Source: Paenibacillus silagei
GTDB lineage: Bacteria; Bacillota; Bacilli; Paenibacillales; Paenibacillaceae
DNA length: 64,000 bases
Direction: 5' to 3'
Assembly (NCBI RefSeq): GCF_017874735.1
Contig: NZ_JAGGLV010000016.1
Span: forward strand, 106,912-170,911
Numbering within the stretch: position 1 is the first letter of the stretch; the number at the start of each line of letters is the position of its first letter. This document shows, piece after piece, positions 7,073 through 15,450 of the stretch. The notes beneath the pieces are model-generated. The model was not told where the DNA came from, ran no database searches, and was given only the letters and a program-made list of their open reading frames with translations. The position numbers and the translations under genes were made by a program.

Positions 7073-9597
7073 GCAACAGCAATGGAGAGGAGCAGACCGA
7101 TATGAACGCCAATGAACCGATACCACCTGCATCAACCGCACCACCTGTACCACCCGCAGGCCCATCTGTCGACGCACAGAACAAGGCTGTAGAACCGCCT
7201 TATGAGAACGATTTGCTTGCCCGTACTGCTGAGCTGGACCAGTATTTCGCCTTCAATGATGACGCGAGGGAGGTAGAGTTCAAGCGGCATGATATGCCGA
7301 CCCCCTGGCTGAACTATTTATCCAACGGAACCTTCCATACCATGCTGTCCCATGCGGGCGGGGGATTGGCCTTCTATAAGTCTCCGCAGATCTGGCGGAT
7401 TACCCGCTACCGTTTCTTCCATCTGCCCACCGACCGCTCCGGCCCGTATATTTACTTGCAGGATGCCGGAACAGGCAGCTACTGGTGTCCCACGTATGAG
7501 CCGGCCTTCCGGAAGCCGCAGGAGTGGCGGAGCAGCCATGGCATGGGCTATACCCGGTTTGAAGCGCAGGCGGATGAGCTGGCGGCGAAGACGGTTTATT
7601 TTGTCGGACCCTATGAGAATTCCCTGATCTGGAATCTGACGCTGACGAACAATAGCAGCAAGGTCAAGGAGCTGAACGTGTATGCTTACGCCGAGTTTGG
7701 GATGATGGAGTTCATGCGTGAGCTGCAATGGCAATGTTATAACAAGCATCAGGTCTCGGTGCAGTACCATGAGAAGAAAGCGCTGATCTACAAATATGGG
7801 GTGGAAAATCAGCCCAAGCCGGACGAAACCCCGCTGGTCTATATGATGTCCGATGCGCCGCTCGCCGGGTATGACGGCGACCGTGAAGAATTCATCGGCA
7901 GCTACCGCAGCGAATCCAATCCGGCTGCTATTGAGCAGGGGGGCTGCACCGGCTCGGCCATTCTGGGAGGCGACCCCTGCGGTGCACTCCAGGTCCGGGT
8001 AAAGCTTGCGCCTGGCGAGACCCGCACCGTGAACTTTTTCCTTGGAACAGCGATGAACGAGACCGAGATTGAACGGGCCATCAGCCATTCGCGGGAGGCG
8101 GATTTCGTCACCCGTTCCTACGCGGCGCTTCAGGAGAACTGGGCGCGTTACCTCAGGGCCTGGAATTGTGAGCTGCCGGATCAGGATGCGCAGCGTATGC
8201 TCAACACCTGGAATCCGTACCAGTCGCAGCGGAACTTCCTTTTTTCGCGCAATATTTCGTACTATGCCACCGGTACCTTCCGGGGCGTAGGCTACCGGGA
8301 TACGGCACAGGATATTCTGGCGGTCGTACCGTACGATCCGGAGGCGGCTAAGGATAAAGTCCGCCTGCTCCTGGGGCAGCAGTATCGGGACGGGCATGTG
8401 AATCATTATTTTTTCCCGAATGAGGGCTGGGACCCGGTGACCAGCATCCATTCGGATGATCACCTGTGGACGGCGCTGGCCGTTTGGGACATTCTTGCCG
8501 AGACCGGAGACGCGGCATTCCTTCAGGAAAATATTCCGTTCTATGATGGCGGTGAAGCGCCGCTCTATGAACATTTGAAGCGGGCGATTGATTTTACCGT
8601 CTCCAGGCTGGGACCCAACGGCTTTCCGCTGATGCTGCGCTCGGACTGGAATGACCAGCTTTTCCGCGTATGCCGTGAGGGCAGGGGGGAGAGCATCTGG
8701 ACAGCAATGCAGTTCGGGACGGTGCTGCTGCGTATGAAGGATCTGGCGGCGGCTTCCGGTTACCCGGAGCATGCGGCGTACTATGACCGGCTCTACGGGG
8801 AGCAGAAGTCGCTCGTGAACACGCTGGGCTGGGACGGGAAGTGGTTCCGGCGGGCGGTGATGGATGACGGGCGGTATCTGGGTACCGCTGAGCATGAGGA
8901 GGCCCAGATCTGGCTCAACGCCCAGACTTGGGCGACCCTGTCCGGGATGGCCGAGTCTGACAAGGGACTGAAGGCTATGGACAGTGTGCGCGATATTCTC
9001 GATACAGAGCTGGGTATCAAAAAACTGCATCCGTCCATCACCACCTTCCCCGATCCCGCCGATCCGCTAACCAACTATAACAAAGGAACCGGGGAGAATG
9101 GGGCCGTCTTCTGCCACGCCAATACCTGGGCCATTATTGCGGAGTGTATGCTGGGCAGAGGGGATCAGGCGTACAAATATTACCGCCAGCTGATCCCGAA
9201 CATCGCCATGGAACAAGCCGGAATCTGGCGCTACAAGGCAGAACCGTATGTCTATGCTTCGAACCTGTTCGGGCCAGAGTCCGACCGCTTCGGTCTGGCG
9301 AATGTATCCTGGCTGACCGGGACGGCTGCGTGGATGTATGTAGCTGCTACACAGTACATTATGGGCATCAAGCCGGTGCTGGCCGGACTGTCCATTAACC
9401 CGTGCATCCCGTCTGCCTGGGAGGGCTTCTCGGTCACCCGGCGGTTCCGTGGCTGCGAGTATGAGATTACCGTGAAGAACAACAGCCATGTCTGCTCAGG
9501 CGTCCAAGAAATCCGGGTGGACGGCGAACGGCTCGAAGGAACAGTCATCCCCGCATATCCGCACAAACAATCAGTGAAAGTGGAGGTCATATTATAA
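7069..9597 (+). CDS. GH94-family glycoside phosphorylase (cellobiose/chitobiose phosphorylase-like)
   Basis: 842 residues if started at GTG 7069, which overlaps the GH2 stop codon; ATG 7102 with GGAGAGGAG upstream is an equally good start and removes 11 residues. The protein has the N-terminal beta-sandwich (LSNGTFHTMLSHAGGG, SGPYIYLQDAGTGSYW) and the (alpha/alpha)6 barrel of GH94. The barrel includes GVGYRDTAQDILAV (Asp about 411), the family motif holding the general-acid Asp, and the HSDDHLW segment. GH94 enzymes split beta-linked disaccharides with phosphate to give a sugar 1-phosphate. No signal peptide is seen, so it acts in the cytoplasm. Length fits the family (about 800 residues). 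Substrate is unknown. Paired with the GH2 enzyme it probably finishes breakdown of one beta-linked oligosaccharide; no transporter is encoded beside it. Confidence 0.88.
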   Translation: MSNSNGEEQTDMNANEPIPPASTAPPVPPAGPSVDAQNKAVEPPYENDLLARTAELDQYFAFNDDAREVEFKRHDMPTPWLNYLSNGTFHTMLSHAGGGLAFYKSPQIWRITRYRFFHLPTDRSGPYIYLQDAGTGSYWCPTYEPAFRKPQEWRSSHGMGYTRFEAQADELAAKTVYFVGPYENSLIWNLTLTNNSSKVKELNVYAYAEFGMMEFMRELQWQCYNKHQVSVQYHEKKALIYKYGVENQPKPDETPLVYMMSDAPLAGYDGDREEFIGSYRSESNPAAIEQGGCTGSAILGGDPCGALQVRVKLAPGETRTVNFFLGTAMNETEIERAISHSREADFVTRSYAALQENWARYLRAWNCELPDQDAQRMLNTWNPYQSQRNFLFSRNISYYATGTFRGVGYRDTAQDILAVVPYDPEAAKDKVRLLLGQQYRDGHVNHYFFPNEGWDPVTSIHSDDHLWTALAVWDILAETGDAAFLQENIPFYDGGEAPLYEHLKRAIDFTVSRLGPNGFPLMLRSDWNDQLFRVCREGRGESIWTAMQFGTVLLRMKDLAAASGYPEHAAYYDRLYGEQKSLVNTLGWDGKWFRRAVMDDGRYLGTAEHEEAQIWLNAQTWATLSGMAESDKGLKAMDSVRDILDTELGIKKLHPSITTFPDPADPLTNYNKGTGENGAVFCHANTWAIIAECMLGRGDQAYKYYRQLIPNIAMEQAGIWRYKAEPYVYASNLFGPESDRFGLANVSWLTGTAAWMYVAATQYIMGIKPVLAGLSINPCIPSAWEGFSVTRRFRGCEYEITVKNNSHVCSGVQEIRVDGERLEGTVIPAYPHKQSVKVEVIL

Positions 9598-9663
9598 CGA
9601 TAGGCTTTCTGTATAGACAGAGTGTCTAAGTTAGATTCAGAGTATATAAGCAGTATATAAAAA

Positions 9664-9706
9664 GTGTCCCGCTAACGGCTTTAGCAGCGCCCCGGCGGGA
9701 CTTTTT
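9664..9706 (+). terminator. Terminator of the GH2-GH94 operon
   Basis: GTCCCGC and GCGGGAC arms enclose a partly paired loop and are followed by TTTTT, about 65 bases after the GH94 stop. Confidence 0.75.
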
Positions 9707-9844
9707 GTTAGTGTTCAACAACAGCCGGTTGATATAACCCCCTCTTTCCCAAAAATCAGGCTTGCCCCCGGGTTTACTTTTACGCCTGGCGTGGTATAGT
9801 ATAGTTATAAGTTGCACGAAGGAAATATAGTTGCTCTATTGCAA

Positions 9845-9863
9845 CAATGATTATCATTCTCAT
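9845..9863. promoter_or_regulatory. Fur-like operator upstream of the metal-efflux ATPase
   Basis: CAATGATTATCATTCTCAT resembles the Fur box built from NATWAT hexamers (GATAATGATTATCATTATC). It lies about 40 bases after a TATAGTATAG -10-like stretch (about 9792) and 150 bases before the ATPase start. Metal-responsive control would fit the gene. Not tested against a matrix. Confidence 0.5.
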
Positions 9864-9903
9864 TTATCTCTCAGTCATTATCCTCAACTACCATACCCAT
9901 TCA

Positions 9904-9936
9904 ACATGCTGTCCCGGCGATGCCGGGGCAGCATGT
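9904..9936 (+). promoter_or_regulatory. Strong leader hairpin before the metal-efflux ATPase
   Basis: ACATGCTGTCCCGGC and GCCGGGGCAGCATGT form a 15-bp stem with one G-U pair and a GAT triloop. The downstream sequence GTCATTTTAAGG has only a weak T run, so it could be an attenuator, an mRNA stabiliser or a protein-binding element rather than a plain terminator. Confidence 0.6.
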
Positions 9937-10014
9937 GTCATTTTAAGGGTGTTAATAATGGCTCTCATTCTCAAGTGTGCGCTTAACCAAAACCATTCAG
10001 GAAGGTGATTGTTC

Positions 10015-11982
10015 ATGCAAGCAACCTCGAAATCAATGCCCAAATCTATAGCGCGTCAAGGAGGGGCGCAGCAGCCCCGCACTCCGGGACCGCGCCGTTT
10101 CGATCCGCTGGCGATGATCAGCAACTCCGAAATGCAGGCCGCTCTGGGGAGCGGGCTGATTATGCTCATAGCCTGGGCCACCAGCGGCTGGTCGGAGGTC
10201 TTATCCGTCATCCTCTATGTGATCTCTTACACACTGGGCGGCTGGATGAAGGCGAAGGAGGGCGTGGAGACGCTGGTCAAGGAACGTGACCTGGATGTCA
10301 ACCTGCTGATGATCGCTGCAGCGCTGGGTGCCGCCTCCATCGGGTACTGGAATGAAGGGGCGATGCTGATTTTCATCTTTGCCCTGAGCGGAGCGTTGGA
10401 GAGCTACACCATGGAGCGCAGCAAAAAGGACATCTCCGCTCTGCTGGCCCTCAAGCCTGCTACTGCGGTCCGGATTGAGCAGGGGGCGATGAGTGAGGTA
10501 ACGATTGATGAGCTCATGCTCGGAGATCTGCTGCTGATCCGTCCGGGTGAGCTGGTTCCCGCTGACGGCAAGGTATGCCGGGGGGAGTCGTCTGTGAATC
10601 AGGCCTCCATCACGGGAGAATCGCTGCCCGTAGACAAAACTGCCGGCAGTGAAGTATTCGCCGGTACCGTTAATGGAGAAGGCCCCCTCTATATAGAAGT
10701 GACGAAGACGGCCGAGAATACGCTGTTCGCCAAAATCATCCGCATGGTCGAAGAGGCTGAGAATGAGGTGCCGGATTCGCAGCGTTTTATCAAACGGCTT
10801 GAATCCGTATATGCCCGAGTTGTCGTGGCTGCCACGGTCCTGCTGATCATCTTGCCGCCGTTTGTGCTGGACTGGAGCTGGAGCAATACGTTCTACAAGG
10901 CAATGGTGTTCCTGGTCGTGGCTTCCCCGTGTGCGCTGGTATCCTCCATCATGCCCGCCATGCTGTCGGCCATCTCCAAGAGCGCCCGCAAAGGCATCCT
11001 GTTCAAAGGCGGGGTACATCTGGAGAATATGGCACGGACCTCGGTCGTTGCTTTTGACAAAACGGGTACCCTGACGGAAGGCATCCCGCAGGTCACGGAC
11101 TTCATCGCCGGAGAAGGCTATGTGCGGGAAGAGCTGCTGGCCGTGAGCGCCTCCATTGAGAAGCTGTCGGGGCATCCGCTGGCAGAGGCCATTGTCGCGC
11201 TTGCGGAAGCGGAACAGATCGGACTGCGGGATATTGAAGAGAGCCAGTCGGTCACCGGCTGGGGAATTGAAGGCGTCATCGACGGCCAGCTGTGGCGGAT
11301 CGGCAAGTCGAATCTGCTGGATGAAGCGGAAGGGGCGGCTGCCGGGGCGGATACGGACAATTGGAAGACTCTGCGCAGCAGGCTGGAACAGGAAGGCAAA
11401 ACGGTATCGCTGATCCTTGCCGGAGAGACCATTGCCGGAATGATTGCCCTGCAGGACACTGTGCGCCCGCAGGCGGCGGCTGCTGTGCGCAAGCTGCATG
11501 ATCTGGGGATCAAGGTAGCGATGCTGACCGGTGACCGCGAGGCTACAGCCCGGGTCATTGCGGGTGAGAGCGGCGTCGATCTCGTGTTCGCCGGGCTTTT
11601 GCCGGAAGATAAGGTATCGCATATCAAGGCGCTTCGGGAGCAATACGGTCATGTGATCATGGTAGGCGATGGGGTGAATGATGCGCCTGCGCTCGCTACC
11701 GCAACGGTTGGCATGGGCATGGGCATGAAGGGTAGCGGGGCTGCACTGGAGATTGCCGATGTGGTGCTGATGAATGACAACATTGAAGAGATTGCCGGGA
11801 CGATTGCCCTGGCGCGGCGGACGCAGCGGATTGTGAAGCAGAATATGATTTTTGCGGTAACGGTCATTGCCGCCTTGATGATCAGCAACTTTGTGCAGGG
11901 AATTGCGCTGCCGTTCGGGGTGGTCGGACATGAGGGAAGTACGATTCTCGTCATCCTTAACGGCCTGCGTCTTTTGCGATAA
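10015..11982 (+). CDS. P1B-4-type heavy-metal-translocating P-type ATPase (PfeT/CoaT-like)
   Basis: 655 residues from ATG 10015, with AGGAAGGTG 8 bases upstream; an in-frame TTG at 10009 is too close to it. The protein has an actuator TGES motif, the transmembrane metal motif SPC (residues 304-306), the phosphorylated Asp in DKTGTL (D348), the HPLAEAI motif and the hinge GDGVNDAPALA. SPC together with no N-terminal CXXC metal-binding domain marks the P1B-4 group, which exports Fe(II), Co or Zn across the cytoplasmic membrane (PfeT, FrvA, CoaT). The Fur-like box and hairpin upstream favour a role in iron efflux or homeostasis; this is inference. It is followed by the redox genes trxB and glutaredoxin, which have their own promoter. 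Confidence 0.85.
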   Translation: MQATSKSMPKSIARQGGAQQPRTPGPRRFDPLAMISNSEMQAALGSGLIMLIAWATSGWSEVLSVILYVISYTLGGWMKAKEGVETLVKERDLDVNLLMIAAALGAASIGYWNEGAMLIFIFALSGALESYTMERSKKDISALLALKPATAVRIEQGAMSEVTIDELMLGDLLLIRPGELVPADGKVCRGESSVNQASITGESLPVDKTAGSEVFAGTVNGEGPLYIEVTKTAENTLFAKIIRMVEEAENEVPDSQRFIKRLESVYARVVVAATVLLIILPPFVLDWSWSNTFYKAMVFLVVASPCALVSSIMPAMLSAISKSARKGILFKGGVHLENMARTSVVAFDKTGTLTEGIPQVTDFIAGEGYVREELLAVSASIEKLSGHPLAEAIVALAEAEQIGLRDIEESQSVTGWGIEGVIDGQLWRIGKSNLLDEAEGAAAGADTDNWKTLRSRLEQEGKTVSLILAGETIAGMIALQDTVRPQAAAAVRKLHDLGIKVAMLTGDREATARVIAGESGVDLVFAGLLPEDKVSHIKALREQYGHVIMVGDGVNDAPALATATVGMGMGMKGSGAALEIADVVLMNDNIEEIAGTIALARRTQRIVKQNMIFAVTVIAALMISNFVQGIALPFGVVGHEGSTILVILNGLRLLR

Positions 11983-12045
11983 CACTTTAGATTGCTTAAA
12001 ATTGAATTGTTCACAAAATGGAGCGTTTACAACGGGTCTGGCATA

Positions 12046-12074
12046 TTGACAACTCCCCTTGAGGTGATCATAAT
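12046..12074 (+). promoter_or_regulatory. Sigma-A promoter of trxB
   Basis: TTGACA (12046-12051), a 17-bp spacer and CATAAT (12069-12074), 71 bases before the trxB ATG. This is a near-consensus vegetative promoter. Confidence 0.7.
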
Positions 12075-12084
12075 AAATACTAGA

Positions 12085-12099
12085 TTATAATTATTTTAA
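12085..12099. promoter_or_regulatory. PerR-like operator just downstream of the trxB -10
   Basis: TTATAATTATTTTAA matches the PerR box TTATAATNATTATAA at 13 of 14 specified positions. It lies about where transcription would start, a good place for repression. The area is AT-rich, so chance similarity is possible. Confidence 0.5.
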
Positions 12100-12144
12100 A
12101 TAAGGAATGGCGTCTTTTCCGTCCATCTCAAGGGGGATATCATC

Positions 12145-13086
12145 ATGTACAAATCAATTATTGTCGGTACTGGACCGGCCGGATTGACAGCTGCTATATA
12201 TTTGGCCCGTGCGAACCTGAACCCGCTCGTTATCGAAGGTCCGCAGCCAGGCGGACAGCTTACAACTACAACGGAGATCGAGAACTTCCCGGGATTCCCG
12301 GAAGGCATTCTGGGTCCCGATCTGATGGATAATATGCGCAAGCAGGCTGAGCGATTCGGCGCACAGTTCGTGACCGGCTGGGTGAACAGCGTGGAGCTGG
12401 GCGACCGTCCGTTCAAGCTTAACGTGGAAGGTATGGGCACACTGATTACGGATACGCTGATTATCTCCACGGGTGCCACAGCCAAGTATCTCGGAATTCC
12501 CGGGGAACAAGATAATATTGGCCGCGGGGTCAGCACTTGTGCTACCTGTGACGGATTTTTCTTCCGCGGCAAAGAGATCGTGGTGGTCGGCGGCGGCGAT
12601 TCCGCGCTTGAAGAAGCGGGCTTCCTGACACGTTTTGCATCCAAGGTAACCCTGGTGCACCGCCGCGAAGAGCTGCGGGCCTCGAAGATTATGCAGGACC
12701 GTGTCCGCGATAACGCCAAAGTGACCTGGGGACTGAACCGTACCCCTGTTGAAGTGATTGCCGAAGACAAGGGTGTAACTGGCCTGAAGGTGATCAACAA
12801 CGAGACTGGCGAAAAAGAGTTCATTGAAGCCAGCGGGGTATTCGTGGCGGTTGGCCATCATCCGAATACGGCATTCCTGGGCGGACAGATCACTACGGAT
12901 GCCAACGGTTATATCGTATCGAATCCCGGCACCTCCGAGACGAACATTCCCGGCGTATTCGCCTGCGGCGACGTGCAGGATACCCGTTACAGACAGGCCA
13001 TTACGGCTGCGGGCAGCGGCTGTATGGCGGCTATGGATGCCGAGAAATATATCGAGAGCCTGGAGCACAGCGCAGTAATTATGTAA
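12145..13086 (+). CDS. trxB: Thioredoxin reductase (NADPH)
   Basis: 313 residues, start supported by AAGGGGGAT 9 bases upstream. The FAD-binding GTGPAGLTAAIYLA near the N-terminus, the redox-active CATC (C132 and C135) and the NADPH site VGGGDSALEEAGFL are all present, as is the C-terminal FAD motif GVFACGDV. The enzyme passes electrons from NADPH to thioredoxin in the cytoplasm, and length and motif order fit the low-molecular-weight class. A glutaredoxin-like gene follows 83 bases later, making a thiol-redox pair. Regulation is probably from the sigma-A promoter at 12046, perhaps with PerR-type peroxide control. Confidence 0.97.
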   Translation: MYKSIIVGTGPAGLTAAIYLARANLNPLVIEGPQPGGQLTTTTEIENFPGFPEGILGPDLMDNMRKQAERFGAQFVTGWVNSVELGDRPFKLNVEGMGTLITDTLIISTGATAKYLGIPGEQDNIGRGVSTCATCDGFFFRGKEIVVVGGGDSALEEAGFLTRFASKVTLVHRREELRASKIMQDRVRDNAKVTWGLNRTPVEVIAEDKGVTGLKVINNETGEKEFIEASGVFVAVGHHPNTAFLGGQITTDANGYIVSNPGTSETNIPGVFACGDVQDTRYRQAITAAGSGCMAAMDAEKYIESLEHSAVIM

Positions 13087-13169
13087 GTCTGGCATTTGGA
13101 GAAGCAGGGATTCCGGTGCTACAATAGAGCTCAGAGTCTAATACTTAGGTACGAGGAGGAAATCATACT

Positions 13170-13406
13170 ATGGAGAATGTAATTGTATACACATCGACGA
13201 ATTGCCCGCATTGCCGTCAGGTGAAAAGCTTCCTGAGCGATAAAGGGGTAGCGTACGAAGAACGCAACATCGAGCAGAATGAAGAGTACGCCCAGCAGGT
13301 GTGGGATATGGGCATGAGAGCTGTGCCGATTACGGTGATCGGGGATATGAAGATCGTCGGCATGAACAAGACCAAGTTCGACAAGGCTTTGGCTGCGACG
13401 GAATAA
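13170..13406 (+). CDS. Glutaredoxin family protein (NrdH/YruB-like)
   Basis: 78 residues with GAGGAGGAA ahead of the ATG. It is a single thioredoxin-fold domain: an N-terminal strand VIVYTSTNC, the redox motif CPHC (C12-C15), the cis-proline strand AVPITVIGD and the C-terminal IVGMNK helix. Members of this group reduce disulfides in the cytoplasm and may be reduced by thioredoxin reductase rather than glutathione, which fits its position right after trxB. The intergenic region contains a possible weak promoter (TTGGAG/TACAAT), so it might also be transcribed alone. The exact substrate is unknown. Confidence 0.9.
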   Translation: MENVIVYTSTNCPHCRQVKSFLSDKGVAYEERNIEQNEEYAQQVWDMGMRAVPITVIGDMKIVGMNKTKFDKALAATE

Positions 13407-13431
13407 TAGCCGGCAGTCCTGAAATATATAG

Positions 13432-13460
13432 AGCCGCTTCCCGGTGGGAGGCGGCTTTTT
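13432..13460 (+). terminator. Terminator after trxB-glutaredoxin
   Basis: AGCCGCTTCCC and GGGAGGCGGCT pair with one G-U, a short loop and TTTTT after the stem. Confidence 0.9.
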
Positions 13461-13585
13461 GCGGTGCATGCGGAGGAAAAACAACATTTAAATCTGCCCA
13501 TTGGCCTGGCCTGCTTTAGCGAAAATGAACAATCTTAAATGCTGCTTCTCCACTTGCTTACGTCATTTCTGTCTGCTTGCAGACC

Positions 13586-13780
13586 TCAGGTAAGAGACAT
13601 GAACATCTGAAAGACAGCATAGACGGCAATGCCGCTTGCGATAAGGAGGAATCCCGATTTCTTCCGCGACTGGAACAGACGCAGGACACCGAGGCTGACG
13701 AGCGGAGCAATGATGAGCAGCAGCAGCAGCACTGCGATGAACATCTTCGCCGAAATATCAGACGTATCAACATAAGTCAT
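13586..13780 (-). CDS. Small two-helix membrane protein, unknown function
   Basis: 64 residues if started at the ATG ending at 13780, which has GGAGAGAATCC directly upstream; a start 5 codons earlier (13795) is possible but would put the binding site inside the gene. The sequence begins MTYVDTSDISAKMF, then has a hydrophobic helix FIAVLLLLLIIAPLVSLGVL, a short basic loop QSRKKSG and a second hydrophobic helix FLLIASGIAVYAVFQMFM. The basic loop should face the cytoplasm, putting both ends outside. I do not recognise the family. It is transcribed alone, on the opposite strand to trxB. Confidence 0.75.
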   Translation of the reverse strand: MTYVDTSDISAKMFIAVLLLLLIIAPLVSLGVLRLFQSRKKSGFLLIASGIAVYAVFQMFMSLT

Positions 13781-13922
13781 GGATTCTCTCTCCATTTCAG
13801 AAAAAGGGGTGTGGTGACAAATGTCACACGAGTATCCTTATTATATAGGATAGCCACTCCTTATAGAGCAGGAAATGCAGAAAAAAATGCGGCGATTTTA
13901 AGAAATATAAGAATTTAAGGGT

Positions 13923-15083
13923 CTATAGGGTGACGCGGATGTTGCCCAGAAAATGCATCACCGCTGAAAAACCCGCTCCAATCATGGTTCCCCGGCTTCC
14001 CAGCCTGGAGAAGGTGATTTCCAGCTGCTGCTTATGGTAGGGGAGGGTACGCTCAGCTACCACCCGGCGCAGCGGCTCGCCGAGCCACGGCTCCGCCTCC
14101 GATAGAGCGCCGCCGATCACGATCAGCTCTGGGTTGAAGCTGTTGATCAGATTGGTAACTCCGATCCCCAGATACTCTCCAATGGAGTTGAAATGGCTTA
14201 GCGTATCGGGCTGTCCCTCAAGCGCATACTTGACCAGTCCGGTCGTTGTGCGGGCCGGGAGGGAGAGTCCGGGGTTATCATAGGTTTTCTCGGAGGCGTA
14301 CAGCTCCCAGCAGCCCCGGCTGCCGCAGCTGCAAGGCTTGCCTTCCGCTTCAATCGTCATATGTCCGGTCTCACCCGCATAGCCGCGCGCGCCCTTGTAC
14401 AACTCTCCGCCGATAATAATCCCCGACCCGATCCCCGAGCCGGCGCTGATATACAGCAGATGGCGCACATCGCGGGCCGCCCCGAAGTTCAGCTCACCCT
14501 GAGCCCCTGCGTTGGCCTCATTATCAATGGTGACCGGCACCGCGAAGGCGCTTTCCAGAATCGAACGCAGGTCTACCATCTCCCAGCCCAGGTTGGGCGC
14601 GAACAGGACAACGCCGTGCTCATCGACCATTCCCGGGACGCCGACACCAATGCCGACGAGTCCATAATGTGAAGGCGGGGCCGTAGCGATTAGCTCCGAA
14701 ATCATCTGCTGCATCTGCCCGAGCACATAAGGGAAGTCGTGGTTCTCCAGCACACTGTCCCGTTCATGAAGAATGCCGCCCCCCAGGTTGCAGAGTACGG
14801 CCTTAAGCTGTTTCACGCGCAGCTCGATCCCGATCACACTTCCCGCCATTTCGTTAAAATGCAGCATCAGCGGCTTACGCCCGCCGCTGGATTCTCCGGG
14901 TCCAGCCTCGGTTACGAGCTGCTGCCCGCATAGCTCGGCTACCAGATTGGAGACGGTAGCTTTATTCAATCCTGTCACCTCTGACACCTTGGCCCGTGAG
15001 ATGGGGGAATGCATACGGATGGTATGTAAAATAATCGATTTGTTTATTTTTTTGACCAGCGCCTGATCACCGGTAACTTTCAA
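13923..15083 (-). CDS. xylR: Xylose-responsive repressor, ROK family
   Basis: 386 residues from TTG at 15083, which gives MKVTGDQALVKKINKS and has AAGGAAG at the right distance; the GTG at 15092 is too close to that site. An N-terminal winged helix (SPISRAKVSEVTGLNKATVSNLV) precedes a ROK sugar-binding domain with its zinc site CSCGSRGCWE and the ATPase-like GSGIGSGIIIGG. It is homologous to Bacillus XylR, which represses xylA in the absence of xylose. The gene is divergent from xylA with a 7-7 bp inverted repeat between them, which supports the assignment. The zinc and sugar motifs look intact. Confidence 0.93.
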   Translation of the reverse strand: MKVTGDQALVKKINKSIILHTIRMHSPISRAKVSEVTGLNKATVSNLVAELCGQQLVTEAGPGESSGGRKPLMLHFNEMAGSVIGIELRVKQLKAVLCNLGGGILHERDSVLENHDFPYVLGQMQQMISELIATAPPSHYGLVGIGVGVPGMVDEHGVVLFAPNLGWEMVDLRSILESAFAVPVTIDNEANAGAQGELNFGAARDVRHLLYISAGSGIGSGIIIGGELYKGARGYAGETGHMTIEAEGKPCSCGSRGCWELYASEKTYDNPGLSLPARTTTGLVKYALEGQPDTLSHFNSIGEYLGIGVTNLINSFNPELIVIGGALSEAEPWLGEPLRRVVAERTLPYHKQQLEITFSRLGSRGTMIGAGFSAVMHFLGNIRVTL

Positions 15084-15355
15084 GCAGCACACTTCCTTTT
15101 ACAATATAAGAATTTATCAGTATAGAACCGAGTAGATTACTGGGCCCTTGCACAGGCGGGAGGAGGGAAGCTGTGAAGACGCTCTCCGCTGCGCGGGTAT
15201 GCCCCCTAGTCTAGAATGAAGAGCGTAAAAATGCAACTATATCCGTTGGAGCTGGACGGTCCGAACGTTACATATTTTTAAATAACTGGAACTTATGAAG
15301 GTGAATATAAGCTCCGGTAGACACGCGAAACAGCGGGAAAAATAAAAATAAAAAA

Positions 15356-15380
15356 ACTTTGTTTAACCAATATACAAAGT
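15356..15380. promoter_or_regulatory. XylR-type operator in the xylR-xylA gap
   Basis: ACTTTGT, 11 bases (TTAACCAATAT), then ACAAAGT: a perfect 7-bp dyad. It resembles the GTTTGTTTAA half of Bacillus xyl operators and lies just before a -10-like TAAGAT at 15394, where bound repressor would cover the -35 region. Confidence 0.7.
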
Positions 15381-15404
15381 CAAAGAGATGTGTTAAGATG
15401 ATGC

Positions 15405-15418
15405 TGTAAACGCTTGCG
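15405..15418. promoter_or_regulatory. CcpA cre-like site upstream of xylA
   Basis: TGTAAACGCTTGCG fits the core of WTGNAANCGNWNNCW (both outer W positions miss). It is between the putative -10 and the ribosome binding site, suggesting glucose repression by roadblock. Confidence 0.6.
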
Positions 15419-15450
15419 GGCGAAGCAAATTATCGAGGAGGATTTTACAA

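Noticed and set aside
10201..11985. A 594-codon minus-strand frame opposite the P-type ATPase.
   Set aside because: Mirror frame of a clearly assigned gene; no ribosome binding site and no recognisable domain.
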